DNA of 64,000 nucleotides from Sinorhizobium mexicanum (GCF_013488225.1 NZ_CP041241.1:310001-374000); one strand, 5' to 3'; positions 52,921-63,748 are shown, counted from the stretch's first letter. Made by a program: numbers and translations. The notes: generated by a model from the letters alone, not told the origin.

Positions 52921-54666
52921 ATGCGCAGTCTGAGCTTGAAGAGCCAGTCCTTTGCTTTGATATTCGCGCTTGGAGTCGTTTCGCCGTGGACGGCGCAGGC
53001 TGCGTCGCCGGAGCCGGTCAAGGCCGAGCATGGCATGGTCGTTACCGCCCAGCATCTTGCCTCCGATATTGGCGTGGAGGTTCTGAAGAAGGGTGGTAAC
53101 GCTATCGATGCGGCGGTTGCGGTCGGCTATGCGCTCGCCGTGGTCTATCCGACGGCGGGCAATATCGGCGGCGGCGGCTTCATGACCATCCGCTTCAAGG
53201 ACGGCAAGACCACCTTTCTCGATTTTCGCGAACGCGCGCCGCTCGCCGCCACCAAATCGATGTATCTCGATGACAAGGGCAATCTTGTCAAAGGCTTGAG
53301 CACGGAAGGCTATCTCGCCGTCGGCGTACCCGGTCCGGTGATGGGTTTTGAGCACGCGCGCAGCCGCTACGGCACGCGCCCGCTGCAGGACCTGATCGCG
53401 CCGGCGATCAAGTTCGCCAAGGATGGCTTCGTGCTGGAGCAGGGGGACATCGACTCGTTCGACGGTGAAACCGAGCGGCTGGCGAAGGATCCGGCGGCGG
53501 CGGCGATCTTCCTGAAACCCGACGGCAAACCCTTTGCCGCCGGCGAGAAGCTGGTTCAGGCCGATCTGGCCGCCTCTCTGTCAAGCATCGCGGAGAAGGG
53601 GCCGGACGCCTTCTACAAGGGGGCGATCGCCGACGCGATCGTCAAGGCGAGCGCGGAGAAGGGCGGTATCCTCGCCAAGAAGGATTTCGAGCAATATGCC
53701 GTTCGCGAGCTGGAACCGGTCAAATGCAATTACCGTGGCTATGACATCGTTTCCTCGCCGCCGCCATCGTCGGGCGGCGTCATCATCTGCGAGATCCTCA
53801 ACATTCTCGAGGGCTATCCGCTTTCCTACCTCGGCTACGGTTCGGCCGAGACGGTGCACGCGATGATCGAGGCCATGCGGCATGCCTATGTCGACCGCAA
53901 CACCGCGCTTGGCGATCCGGACTTCGTCGAAAATCCGGTCAGCAAGCTCACCGACAAGGGCTATGCGAAGGAAATCCGCGCGAAGATCGAACCGTTCAGG
54001 GCGGGCGTCTCGCAGGCGCTGATGCCGGCGGGTTTCGCCGAGAGCAAGGAGACGACCCATTATTCGATCATCGACGACGAGGGAAATGCCGTCGCCGTCA
54101 CCTATACGCTGAACGGTTCCTTCGGCGCCGGCATAGTCGCGCCCGGAACCGGGATCCTGCTCAACAACGAGATGGACGATTTCACTGCCAAACCCGGCGC
54201 GCCCAATCTCTACGGCTTGGTCCAGGGCGAGGCGAACGCGATCGCGCCCGGCAAGACGCCGCTCTCGTCGATGAGCCCGACGATCATCTCAAAGGACGGC
54301 AAGCCCTTCATGGTGATCGGCAGCCCCGGCGGCGCGCGCATCATTACCATCACGCTGGAGGCGATCCTCAATGTCATCGACCATGGCATGAACATTCAGG
54401 AGGCGGTCGATGCGCCGCGTGTCCACCATCAGTGGCTGCCGGACAAGGTGTTCATGGAGCCTTACGCGCTCTCGCCGGATACCCGCAAGCTTCTCGCCGC
54501 CATGGGTCACGACGTCGAGATCGACGAAAGCTGGAAGATCTGGGGACAGGCAGCCGGCATTCTCGTCGGCGGCGAAAACTTAGCCGAGATCGAAGCCGGG
54601 GGCGGCGCCCGCTACAACGGCGCCGTCGACAGCCGCATCGGGGCAGGCGCGGCGAGAGGATATTAG
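52921..54666 (+). CDS. ggt: Gamma-glutamyltransferase
   Basis: A 581-residue Ntn-hydrolase with signal peptide (cleavage near TAQA-AS, residue 27), so periplasmic. It transfers or hydrolyses gamma-glutamyl groups, e.g. from glutathione. Large-subunit blocks: GGNAIDAAVAVGYALAVVYPTAGNIGGGGFM and DFRERAP. Self-cleavage would occur before T378 in ESKETTHYSIID, followed by TYTLNGSFGAGI, PLSSMSPTI and GSPGGARIIT in the small subunit. GGGAGGAAAG precedes ATG 52921. Confidence 0.94.
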   Translation: MRSLSLKSQSFALIFALGVVSPWTAQAASPEPVKAEHGMVVTAQHLASDIGVEVLKKGGNAIDAAVAVGYALAVVYPTAGNIGGGGFMTIRFKDGKTTFLDFRERAPLAATKSMYLDDKGNLVKGLSTEGYLAVGVPGPVMGFEHARSRYGTRPLQDLIAPAIKFAKDGFVLEQGDIDSFDGETERLAKDPAAAAIFLKPDGKPFAAGEKLVQADLAASLSSIAEKGPDAFYKGAIADAIVKASAEKGGILAKKDFEQYAVRELEPVKCNYRGYDIVSSPPPSSGGVIICEILNILEGYPLSYLGYGSAETVHAMIEAMRHAYVDRNTALGDPDFVENPVSKLTDKGYAKEIRAKIEPFRAGVSQALMPAGFAESKETTHYSIIDDEGNAVAVTYTLNGSFGAGIVAPGTGILLNNEMDDFTAKPGAPNLYGLVQGEANAIAPGKTPLSSMSPTIISKDGKPFMVIGSPGGARIITITLEAILNVIDHGMNIQEAVDAPRVHHQWLPDKVFMEPYALSPDTRKLLAAMGHDVEIDESWKIWGQAAGILVGGENLAEIEAGGGARYNGAVDSRIGAGAARGY

Positions 54667-54710
54667 GGCAGCCGCGATGTCCTGAGCTTTGCCTGCTCGA
54701 ACTTCACTGG

Positions 54711-55280
54711 TTATCGAACATGCCCCTTGGGAAGATCGCTGCGCAGCAGGCCGTAAATTGCCGTGTCCCAACGCTCGTCGCCGACTTTCACCGACGAGCG
54801 CCGGATGCCTTCTTCGATAAAGCCGAGACCGCGATAGGTGCGGATTGCTGCCGCGTTAAACGTGTAGACGTTGAGTTCCAGCCGCTCGAAAGCAGCAACT
54901 GCAAAGACACGCCGAACGACGAGCGTCAAGAAGGGGAGTGCGAGTCCTTGGCCGCGAAACGAGGGATTGATGGCGACGCGGCTGAGCCGGGCGACGCCGT
55001 TTTGCCAGTCGAGGGCGACCTGCGCGTGGCCAGCGACGACTCCTCGCACCAGAGCGGAAAAGATCCAGCGCTTCGGCTGCCGCCCGGTCGTCTCAGCCAC
55101 CATCGCCTCGATCTGGTCCTTGTCGAGCGGAAAGCGGACATCCGGACCGCCCCATTGAATGAGCGATCGCAGCGTCGGGAACCAGGTCGGCAGCTCCCGG
55201 GCATGGTCCTCCGCGAAATTTTCGATCTGCAGTTCTGTTTTGGTCACGATAGTCGGCGCTGAAAACGTTGGGTTCGCCAT
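54711..55280 (-). CDS. GNAT family N-acetyltransferase
   Basis: A 189-residue acetyltransferase. The acetyl-CoA site is LSRVAINPSFRGQGLALPFLTLVV (R/Q-x-x-G-x-G/A type), and the RimJ/RimL-like C-terminal LNVYTFNAAAIRTYRGLGFIEEGIRRS follows. It converges with ggt and has a RIME-like repeat just beyond its start. Substrate unknown. Confidence 0.87.
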   Translation of the reverse strand: MANPTFSAPTIVTKTELQIENFAEDHARELPTWFPTLRSLIQWGGPDVRFPLDKDQIEAMVAETTGRQPKRWIFSALVRGVVAGHAQVALDWQNGVARLSRVAINPSFRGQGLALPFLTLVVRRVFAVAAFERLELNVYTFNAAAIRTYRGLGFIEEGIRRSSVKVGDERWDTAIYGLLRSDLPKGHVR

Positions 55281-55321
55281 TCTCGGTATCGATCCGCGAA
55301 TGTAAAGCGCCGCTTTTCCTA

Positions 55322-55416
55322 CTGCATGTTTCCTTAAATCGTAGTCGTATTGAAGGATAAAACATGCAGCAATTCAAAGTGCTGCAGCGCGTCTGAGAAG
55401 ACGCGCGGCGGTGTAG
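55322..55416 (+). repeat. RIME-like palindromic repeat, copy 5
   Basis: Plus-oriented copy with complete module A (TGCATGTTTCCTTAAATCG ... AAAACATGCAGC) and a module B whose GCGCGTCT/AGACGCGC arms surround GAGA. It lies between the GNAT gene and the 3' end of pcaQ. Confidence 0.8.
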
Positions 55417-55424
55417 CCCAGCGT

Positions 55425-56351
55425 TCAGCCCTTCGGCGTCACCATCCCGGCCGCCTCGCGGATCGTCTGCATCAGGATTGAGAGCGGCAAGGAAGGGATC
55501 GCGTCGGTGCGCACGGTGAGGCCGACGGGCCCCTTGGTCTCGCTGGTGTCGATCGGCAGCGTCGCCAGCACGCCGTCGTCGATATCCGTCGCGACGACGC
55601 CGGTCGAGATGATCCAGATCGCATCGCTCAAACGCACGAACGCGCGACCGAAGGCAGCGGAGACCGTCTCGATCTGGTTCGGCAGGCTGGCGATGCCGTT
55701 GGCGATCAGCAGGCGTTCGACGAAGGGGCGAATGATCGACGCGCGGGTGGGCATCAGCACCGGATAGTCCCCAAGATGGGCGAAAATCGACTGCTTGCCG
55801 GAGAGCAGCGGGTGGCCGATGCGCACAGCAAAGACCACCTGTTCGGAATAGAGGTGCTCGAAGGAAAAGCCGGTCATCTTGTCGGGCGCGGCCAGCCTGC
55901 CGACGACGAGATCAAGGTCACCGACCCGCAACTGCTCCAGGAGCACCGCATTTTCGCCGGTAACGATCTTGATGCGGGCGCCGGTTTCCTCCTCGAGAAA
56001 GAGCGCCATCGCGCGCGGCATGATGCGCGTCGAAACGGTTGGAAGCGCGCCGATCCGGATGGCCGGGCCGTCGCCGGAGCGTTCCTGCGAGACCGAGTCG
56101 AGGCCTTGCCGGAGCGCTGTCAGCGCCGCGCCGGCGTGACGGAAGAAAACCTCGCCGTAGCGGGTAATCCTGATGCCGCGCCCCTCGCGCTCGAACACGG
56201 CAACGCCCAGCACCTCCTCCAGTTCCCGGATCGTCTTGGTAACGGCCGGCTGGCTGACATGCAGGAGTTCGGCCGCTTTCATCACGCTCTTCTGGCGTGC
56301 GACCTCGACAAACGTCTGCAGATGGCGAAACTTGATACGAGCGTCGTTCAT
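55425..56351 (-). CDS. pcaQ: LysR-type regulator PcaQ
   Basis: A LysR regulator of about 308 residues: HTH FRHLQTFVEVARQKSVMKAAELLHVSQPAVTKTIRELEEVLGV, then a periplasmic-binding-like effector domain. Divergent from pcaDCHGB, whose transcription PcaQ activates in S. meliloti with beta-carboxy-muconate/ketoadipate-pathway intermediates. I favour ATG 56351; ATG 56360 is three codons longer and falls in the PcaQ box. Confidence 0.92.
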   Translation of the reverse strand: MNDARIKFRHLQTFVEVARQKSVMKAAELLHVSQPAVTKTIRELEEVLGVAVFEREGRGIRITRYGEVFFRHAGAALTALRQGLDSVSQERSGDGPAIRIGALPTVSTRIMPRAMALFLEEETGARIKIVTGENAVLLEQLRVGDLDLVVGRLAAPDKMTGFSFEHLYSEQVVFAVRIGHPLLSGKQSIFAHLGDYPVLMPTRASIIRPFVERLLIANGIASLPNQIETVSAAFGRAFVRLSDAIWIISTGVVATDIDDGVLATLPIDTSETKGPVGLTVRTDAIPSLPLSILMQTIREAAGMVTPKG

Positions 56352-56358
56352 GAGATCC

Positions 56359-56374
56359 ATAACCCAGCAGTTAA
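56359..56374. promoter_or_regulatory. PcaQ binding box between pcaQ and pcaD
   Basis: ATAACC-N4-AGTTAA, one mismatch from the ATAACC-N4-GGTTAA site established for PcaQ in S. meliloti. It lies 70 bases before the pcaD start and overlaps the pcaQ 5' end, a typical LysR arrangement. Confidence 0.75.
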
Positions 56375-56443
56375 TGGAAAGCCATAAAATATCATTTCAC
56401 CTAACCAGATCAAACATCCTATTGATGACGGAGGAGATCTGTT

Positions 56444-57245
56444 GTGCAATTCGCCCGTATCAACGACATAACAATTCATTACCAGGTCATTGGAGCGACG
56501 GGGGAAAAGCCCGTCCTTGTCTTCGCCAATTCGCTAGGCACCGATTTCCGCATCTGGCGCGACGTCGTCGTGCGGCTTGCCGGCGAATTCGCGATCGTTC
56601 TTTACGACAAGCGAGGCCATGGCCTTTCCGATGTCGGCCCGGTCCCCTGTTCGATCGAGGATCATGCGACCGACCTCGCTGCCCTGCTCGACCTGCTTTC
56701 CGTCCGCGGCGCGATCATCTGCGGGCTTTCCGTCGGCGGCCTGATCGCGCAATCGCTTTATCAGCGCCGCCCGGATCTGGTGCGTGCGCTGGTGCTTTCG
56801 GACACGGCGCACAAGATCGGCACGGCGGAGATGTGGAACGCGCGCATCGCCGCGATCGAGGCCGACGGTATCGAGGCGGTCGCCGACGCCATACTCGAGC
56901 GCTGGTTCACGCCGGCTTTCCGGCGGCCGGAGAATGTCGCTTTCACCGGCTATCGCAACATGCTGATCCGGCAGCCGGTGGCGGGCTACATTGGTACTTG
57001 CGCTGCCGTTCGCGACGCCGATTTCACGGAGGCGGCCAAGAAGATTGCCGTTCCCGTGCTGTGCGTCGTCGGAGAGGACGACGGTTCGACGCCGCCGGAC
57101 CTCGTGCGCTCGACGGCTAGGCTTATCCCCGGCGCACGCTACGAGGTGATCCGCGAAGCTGGTCATATCCCCTGCGTTGAACAGCCGGAGATCCTGACCG
57201 CGATCCTCCGGCCATTCTTCGAACTCGTCATGCATGGAGACAAAG

Positions 57246-57253
<8 letters not shown>
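56444..57253 (+). CDS. pcaD: 3-oxoadipate enol-lactonase
   Basis: A 269-residue alpha/beta hydrolase converting beta-ketoadipate enol-lactone to beta-ketoadipate. The nucleophile S96 sits in CGLSVGG, the acid in VVGEDDGSTPP and the histidine in REAGHIPCVEQPE. GTG start at 56444 with GGAGGAG 9 bases upstream. It overlaps pcaC by 8 bases. First gene of the PcaQ-activated operon. Confidence 0.93.
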
Positions 57254-58414
<1,161 letters not shown>

Positions 58415-58425
58415 GGGAGCAACCG

Positions 58426-59040
58426 ATGGTTCAGGATCTTGGTTATCTCAAGGAAACTGCCTCGCAGACCGCCGGGCCCTACGTCCATATCGGCCTGACG
58501 CCGAATTTCTGCGGCATTCCCGGCGTCTACAAGTCCGATCTCGGCACCTCGATGATTAACGACAAGACGCGCGGGCAGCGAATTACCGTCAGGGGCCGCG
58601 TGATCGATGGGGCCGGGATGGCGCTCAAGGATGCGCTCATCGAGATCTGGCAGGCGGATTCCGGCGGCCTTTACAATTCGCCCGCGGAAATGCGCGGTAC
58701 GGCAGACCCGAATTTTGCCGGCTGGGGCCGGTGCCCGACCAGCGCCGAGGACGGCGTCTTCACCTTCGAGACCATCAAGCCGGACCGGGTGCCGTTCAAG
58801 GACGGTCGGTTGATGGCACCGCACATCACCTTCTGGATCGTTGCACGCGGCATCAATATCGGCCTTCACACCCGGATGTATTTCCCGGACGAGACGGTGG
58901 CGAACGCCGAAGATCCGCTGCTTGCCCGAATCGAGCATCGTCATCGCGCCGAGACGCTTGTCGCCGCGGGCGCGGCGCCTAGTTATACATTCGACATTCA
59001 TCTCCAGGGCGAGAAGGAAACGGTCTTCCTGGACATATGA
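58426..59040 (+). CDS. pcaG: Protocatechuate 3,4-dioxygenase alpha subunit
   Basis: A 204-residue alpha subunit that pairs with PcaH. SQTAGPYVHIGLTPNF opens the fold, and the intradiol motif GRVIDGAGMALKDALIEIWQADSGGLYNSP resembles that of PcaH but the iron-ligand His pair is replaced (MAPHITFWIVARG), as usual for this subunit. A ribosome site (GAGGGAG) is present. A repeat separates it from pcaB. Confidence 0.94.
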   Translation: MVQDLGYLKETASQTAGPYVHIGLTPNFCGIPGVYKSDLGTSMINDKTRGQRITVRGRVIDGAGMALKDALIEIWQADSGGLYNSPAEMRGTADPNFAGWGRCPTSAEDGVFTFETIKPDRVPFKDGRLMAPHITFWIVARGINIGLHTRMYFPDETVANAEDPLLARIEHRHRAETLVAAGAAPSYTFDIHLQGEKETVFLDI

Positions 59041-59057
59041 TCATCGCGTGGCATCCT

Positions 59058-59303
59058 AGAGCATCCCGCTGGCAAGTCGAACCACTGAAAGCGGATAAGA
59101 TGCTCTGGAATCAAAGTGCTAGAGCGTCCTTTGGGCACTTGTACGCACGGCGGTCTAGCCCGCGTTGTTTCGTGCCTTTGACGCCGCTGTTTACGCCTCC
59201 TGCATGTTTCCTTCAATGGTCGCGGATTTAAGGATAAAAACATGCAGCAAAGTGCTACAGCGTCCTTTTGCGCTTTAAGTCAATATGACGTGCGGCGCTG
59301 TAG
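59058..59303 (+). repeat. RIME-like repeats, copy 6, in a compound block inside the pca operon
   Basis: A diverged unit (AGAGCATC at 59058 / GATGCTCT at 59099, then AAAGTGCTAGAGCGTCC) is followed by a full plus-oriented RIME-like copy from 59200 (TGCATGTTTCCTTCAATGG ... CATGCAGCAAAGTGCTACAG) to 59303. It fills the 293-base space between pcaG and pcaB; no gene lies here. Confidence 0.75.
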
Positions 59304-59333
59304 TGCGGGAACACGGGATCCTGGAGATGTGGA

Positions 59334-60389
59334 ATGACCTACTCGGCCTTTGATCATCCCTATCTCTCTGGTCTTCTTGGGGACGAGGCGGTGGCGGCGG
59401 AGTTTTCCGCTGCGGCCGATATCCGCGCCATGCTTGCCTTCGAGGCGGCGCTCGCGCGGGCCGAGGCCGAACACGGGATCATTCCGCGTTCCGCGGCCGA
59501 CCGCATCACCGAAGCCTGTCGCGCCTTTTCCCCGGACGTCGTCGCGCTGCGCCGCGCGACGGCGGCAGACGGCGTCGTCGTTCCTGAGCTGGTCCGGCAG
59601 TTGCGCGCAGCAGTCGGAGGCGAGGCTGCAAACCACGTGCATTTCGGAGCTACCAGCCAGGACGTTATCGACACCAGCCTGATGCTGCGGCTGAAGGCGA
59701 TCGCCGAACTCTTCAGCTGCCGTCTCCGCGACGTCGTCGCCGTCCTTGAAGAATGCGACCGGCAATGGGGATTTCGTCCCCTCATGGGACGTACGCGCAT
59801 GCAGGCGGCGATCCCGGTCACGGTTTCGGATCGCCTGCACACATGGATCGAGCCGCTTCTCGACCACCAGGACCGCCTCGAAGCCATGGACCGTGACCTG
59901 TTCGCCGTGCAGTTTGGCGGCGCCGCCGGCACGCTCGACAAGCTCGAGGACAAGGCCGACGCCGTTCGCGAGACGCTCGCCGAGGAGCTTGCGCTGGTCG
60001 ACTGCCCGCAGTGGCACAGCCAGCGCTCGGCGGTGGCGGATTTCGCCAATCTGCTGTCGCTGATCACGGGCAGTCTTGGCAAGTTCGGCCAGGATGTGGC
60101 CCTGATGGCGCAAAACGGGGAGGAGATCGTGCTTGCCGGCGGCGGCGGCTCGTCCGCCATGCCGCACAAGCAGAATCCGGTTGCAGCCGAAGTGCTTGTC
60201 ACCTTGGCGCGGTTCAATGCGACCCAGCTTGCGGGCGTGCATCAGGCGCTCGTTCATGAGCAGGAACGCTCCGGTTCAGCCTGGACGCTCGAATGGTTGA
60301 TCCTCCCGCAGATGGCCGGTGCGACGGCGGCTGCCACCAGGCTTGCGGCGGAACTGGCGGGCAATATCAGGCGCCTGGGCGGGGCGTGA
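59334..60389 (+). CDS. pcaB: 3-carboxy-cis,cis-muconate cycloisomerase
   Basis: A 351-residue fumarase/aspartase-superfamily enzyme forming gamma-carboxymuconolactone. Signature GSSAMPHKQNPVAAE, plus VHFGATSQDVIDTSL and LMGRTRMQAAIPVT. It is shorter than the 450-residue Pseudomonas form but normal for rhizobia. TGGAG is upstream. It follows pcaG after a repeat block; a separate promoter cannot be ruled out. Confidence 0.93.
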   Translation: MTYSAFDHPYLSGLLGDEAVAAEFSAAADIRAMLAFEAALARAEAEHGIIPRSAADRITEACRAFSPDVVALRRATAADGVVVPELVRQLRAAVGGEAANHVHFGATSQDVIDTSLMLRLKAIAELFSCRLRDVVAVLEECDRQWGFRPLMGRTRMQAAIPVTVSDRLHTWIEPLLDHQDRLEAMDRDLFAVQFGGAAGTLDKLEDKADAVRETLAEELALVDCPQWHSQRSAVADFANLLSLITGSLGKFGQDVALMAQNGEEIVLAGGGGSSAMPHKQNPVAAEVLVTLARFNATQLAGVHQALVHEQERSGSAWTLEWLILPQMAGATAAATRLAAELAGNIRRLGGA

Positions 60390-60529
60390 ACCGCTGCTCG
60401 CCTGTCGGCGGCATCTTCTCGATCTAGGCTTGGGACGTTGCACCGTTTCCGGGGTCTTGCTTGCGGCGGCACAAAGAGGAGCGGGATGCGTCGGCGTAAC
60501 ACGGTCGCAAGAAAATCGGAGACCGTCAA

Positions 60530-60715
60530 TTGGGCACGAAAGATCGCGACCGCCGCATGGGCTATGAAGATGCAGTGCCCATCGCCGAACTCCTCTTGAA
60601 CCCGCGCGGTCCGGGCTCGGACGACTTCTCTCTGCTTGAATTCATGGAGCTTCGGGGCAACCGGATGCTTGGCAGCGAAATCGCACGCATTCCGATGCCA
60701 GCCACCGTCTCCTGA
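60530..60715 (+). CDS. Possible small protein of 61 residues, unknown
   Basis: A TTG-started frame (GGAGA upstream; alternative ATG 60557) with strong GC bias at third codon positions and a mixed, soluble composition (YEDAVPIAELLLN, DFSLLEFMEL). No family is recognised and no homologue can be named. It lies in a 515-base interval between pcaB and an oxidoreductase gene; the remainder of this interval, especially 60760-60860, is AT-rich and probably promoter sequence. Confidence 0.35.
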   Translation: MGTKDRDRRMGYEDAVPIAELLLNPRGPGSDDFSLLEFMELRGNRMLGSEIARIPMPATVS

Positions 60716-60822
60716 GCGATCATAGCACCGGCCCGATATCTGCTGCGGTCCACGCTGCAGTCACCTAATTAAGGCGCAGCCGTGCGCCAAGTGGCGAGGT
60801 GAGCTAACAGCCTTCCATAAGA

Positions 60823-60851
60823 TTGATAATTTCTGTAGAAATAATCATCAA
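60823..60851. promoter_or_regulatory. AT-rich imperfect palindrome upstream of the FAD-binding protein gene
   Basis: TTGATAATTTC (60823-60833) and GAAATAATCATCAA (60838-60851) around TGTA form an imperfect inverted repeat, about 55 bases before the likely start. It could be an operator, possibly for a metal or redox regulator; the regulator is not known. Confidence 0.35.
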
Positions 60852-60904
60852 GCCGCGAAACCATTGTCCATGATGAGCGTTTTTAGCAGGGACTTCGGTC
60901 GGTC

Positions 60905-62329
60905 TTGGCGGATACGTTACGCATTTCCGATACTGACAAGGGACAACCGATCAGGGAGACGCGGTTGCTTTACGATGTCGCTGTTGTCGGCTCTGGATTT
61001 TCAGCGATCGCGGTGACGATCAACCTGCTCCGGCTGCTGCCAGCCCCCACGTCGATTGCGATCGTCGGCGATGACCCCGGGTTTGGAAGGGGCACTGCCT
61101 ATCGGACGGAATTTTACGTCCATCGCTTGAATGTTCCTGCCGGCCGCATGAGCGTCTTTCCCGAGAGGCCGGACGATTTTGTCGAATGGCTTCAGGAGCA
61201 TATGCGGCAGGTTTCGGCGGATGGTTTCGCCTCACGCGGAGACTATGGCCTCTACTTGCGCGACCGGCTTGCATCGTTGTTGCGCGATCACGAGCGGCGC
61301 GCGAAGGTTGATTTCGTCAAGGCAAAGGCGACTGACTGCATTCATTGTAGCGAGGCAGGACTTGTCTTTCATCTCGACAACGGCGCCGAACTCAGCGCGA
61401 GAAACGTTGTGCTCTGTCTCGGCATCGGCAATGCCGATCTGCCGCTCGCCTCTGGGAAAGTCGACGCCGCCGCTGAAAGTCGCATCGTGCGCAATCCTTG
61501 GCGGCTGAGCTGGCTCTCGAGGGTCGGCCCGAGCGACACGATCTGTATTCTCGGATCCGGATTGACGATGGTCGATCAGGTGCTTGCCTTGCGGGTTCAC
61601 GGCCATCGGGGACGTATCCGTGTGCTGTCGCGCCGTGGCCTTCTTCCGCAGGCGCACCCGCCGGCCGACCGCCGGGCGGCGGCCGTCGAGCCGGAGCTCG
61701 GACGTTCGCGAGAGATCAGCGTCCTGCTTGCACGCTTTCGCAAGCAGGTTCGCGACGGTGCCGATTGGCGCGGTCTGATGGACGGCCTGAGACCCGTGAC
61801 GCAAAAGCTGTGGCAGGAATTGACGAAGGAGCAACGTGCGCGGTTCCTGCGCCACGGCCTGGCGTGGTGGAACGTCCACCGCCATCGGATCGCCCCGGAA
61901 ATATCTTCGCGTTTCGAGCCCTTGAAAAGAGATGGCATCGTTACCGTCCACGCCGGTTTTCTGGAGGCGATTGAGGAAGGGCCTCGCGGTGCATTGGTCT
62001 CCTACCTGGAAAGGCAAAGCCACCGGCCCCGATCCTTCAATGCGGATTGGATCGTCAACTGCACCGGCATGGAGCGGGCCGGCGTCGCGCACTCGCCGCT
62101 GCTTCGCAAGATGCAGCGGCAGGGGCTGATCAGCCCCGACGAGCTCGGACTAGGCCTTTCTGTCGACCAGGGCTCCCGCGTGCTTGATCAGCAGAAAGAG
62201 CCACAGCCTGGGCTTTACGCGGTCGGCGCTTTGACGGCGGGCCAGTTCTGGGAAATCACCGCGGTTCCGGATATCCGCGTCCAGGCGCAACGTGCGGCAA
62301 GTGCGATCGCTGCCACGTTGCGGGGGTGA
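60905..62329 (+). CDS. FAD/NAD(P)-binding protein (COG4529-type)
   Basis: A 474-residue flavoprotein-like protein. The N-terminal dinucleotide site is DVAVVGSGFSAIAVTINLLR (G-x-G-x-x-A), GYG-like GDDPGFGRGTAYRT follows, a second nucleotide site is ICILGSGLTMVDQVLAL and the C-terminal NCTGMERAG and GLYAVGALTAGQFWEIT contain the closing FAD motif. TTG start at 60905 with poor ribosome site. It resembles HcaD-like proteins of COG4529, role unknown. Confidence 0.82.
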   Translation: MADTLRISDTDKGQPIRETRLLYDVAVVGSGFSAIAVTINLLRLLPAPTSIAIVGDDPGFGRGTAYRTEFYVHRLNVPAGRMSVFPERPDDFVEWLQEHMRQVSADGFASRGDYGLYLRDRLASLLRDHERRAKVDFVKAKATDCIHCSEAGLVFHLDNGAELSARNVVLCLGIGNADLPLASGKVDAAAESRIVRNPWRLSWLSRVGPSDTICILGSGLTMVDQVLALRVHGHRGRIRVLSRRGLLPQAHPPADRRAAAVEPELGRSREISVLLARFRKQVRDGADWRGLMDGLRPVTQKLWQELTKEQRARFLRHGLAWWNVHRHRIAPEISSRFEPLKRDGIVTVHAGFLEAIEEGPRGALVSYLERQSHRPRSFNADWIVNCTGMERAGVAHSPLLRKMQRQGLISPDELGLGLSVDQGSRVLDQQKEPQPGLYAVGALTAGQFWEITAVPDIRVQAQRAASAIAATLRG

Positions 62330-62452
62330 TGCGACCGGCACGCGTCGTATCCAGGCGTCAATGCATGATACCGCTGAGCGCGTCCTTTTACGATCGGGGT
62401 TGAGCGCCGACGTCGGTTCGTCGAAGTGCTTGATCCCCTTTTATCGTTGTTG

Positions 62453-63643
62453 TCAGGTTTCCATGCGGTCTTCGGCATTGCGGGGGCGTTCCGCGATCGC
62501 TTCGACGATCGGCTCGAGATCGGTCCAGAGGTCTCCTTCGTCTTCCAGGCCGATGCTGATGCGAAGGATGGTGCCTGGGTGGGCGTTTCCGTCGGTCGCG
62601 CGCGTGACGGTCATGGGAGCAAGCAGGCTGTGGGTGCCGCCCCAGGAGGCTCCGATGGAGAAGGTCTTGGCCGCGGTGAGATGGCCGGGGAGCGCGTCTT
62701 CCGCGTAAGGCGGGATGATGACGCTGAAGACACCGCTCGAGCCCGCGAAATCCCGCTGCCAGTATTCGTGGCCCGGGCAATCCGGCAGTGCAGGGTGAAG
62801 CACGAGATTCGCCGGGACACGCGACGCGATGCGCTTGGCGAAATCTGTAGCCACCCGGCCGGAATGGGCAAGGCGCACGCCCATCGTTTCCAGGCCGCGC
62901 AGCGCCAGCGCGCAATCGTCGGGAGAGACGCCGATTCCGATCATGCGCGTCGTGTCCTTGAGCCGCCGATGGAGGTCGACGTCCTTCACGGAGATCGATC
63001 CCATCAGCAAGTCGGAGTGGCCGCCCACATATTTCGTCAGCGCCTGTGACGAAAAATCGATGCCGTGCACCAAAGGCTTGAAATATAAGGGCGTCGCCCA
63101 GGTATTATCGCAGCCGGTCAGCACACCGCGCGCCTTGGCTGCGGCCACGATCGCCGGAATGTCCTGCACCTCCATCGTCGTGGAGCCCGGGGACTCGGTC
63201 CAGACGAGCCGGACGCTGTCGTCGATGAGATCGATGATGCCTGCGCCAATCATCGGGTCGTAGATGCGGTGATTGATCCCGCGCGGCTTGAGGTGGTGCT
63301 CGCAAAAATCAGCGACGGGCGGATAGGCGGTGTCAGGGATCAGAACGGTGTCACCCGGCATCAGGACGGAGAGGAAGACGATGGTGATCGCCGCCTGTCC
63401 CGATGGAACGAGCACCGTGCGGAGGCCCTGTTCGAGTTGGCTGAGCGACGCTTCCAGCGTCCGGGACGTCGGTGTGCCGTGCAGGCCGTAAGTATAGCCG
63501 TCCGGTCCGCGGTATTTCCGGTTGGCGTAGGCTTCGGCACTGTCGAACACGATCGTGGATGCCCGGTATGTCGGGATCGCCAGGCTTGCGAAGCCTTCGT
63601 GGGAGACCTGTGGCCGTTTTACGCAGAGCGTCTTGTCGCGCAT
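62453..63643 (-). CDS. Cystathionine beta-lyase-like PLP enzyme (MetC type)
   Basis: A 396-residue fold-type I PLP enzyme of the Cys/Met metabolism family. The PLP lysine is about K204 in SSQALTKYVGGHSDLLMGS, with CDNTWATPLYFKPL before it and DPYTYGLHGTPTSRTLE-type phosphate contacts (YTYGLHGTPTSRTLE). Expected reaction: beta-elimination of cystathionine to homocysteine; related lyases cannot be excluded. Start ATG 63643. Divergent from a LysR gene that probably controls it. Confidence 0.88.
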   Translation of the reverse strand: MRDKTLCVKRPQVSHEGFASLAIPTYRASTIVFDSAEAYANRKYRGPDGYTYGLHGTPTSRTLEASLSQLEQGLRTVLVPSGQAAITIVFLSVLMPGDTVLIPDTAYPPVADFCEHHLKPRGINHRIYDPMIGAGIIDLIDDSVRLVWTESPGSTTMEVQDIPAIVAAAKARGVLTGCDNTWATPLYFKPLVHGIDFSSQALTKYVGGHSDLLMGSISVKDVDLHRRLKDTTRMIGIGVSPDDCALALRGLETMGVRLAHSGRVATDFAKRIASRVPANLVLHPALPDCPGHEYWQRDFAGSSGVFSVIIPPYAEDALPGHLTAAKTFSIGASWGGTHSLLAPMTVTRATDGNAHPGTILRISIGLEDEGDLWTDLEPIVEAIAERPRNAEDRMET

Positions 63644-63748
63644 GTCATGTCCTCGTTCAGCTTTCGAGACAAGTCTTGACATGCAGATCCTAGAAGGACA
63701 ATTGACGAACATGCCTAAGTCCATGCCAAAACCTTATGGGACAAGACC

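Noticed and set aside
54432..55262. 276-codon plus-strand frame overlapping ggt and the GNAT gene
   Set aside because: Low-complexity Arg-rich translation antisense to a clear acetyltransferase; a typical high-GC shadow frame.
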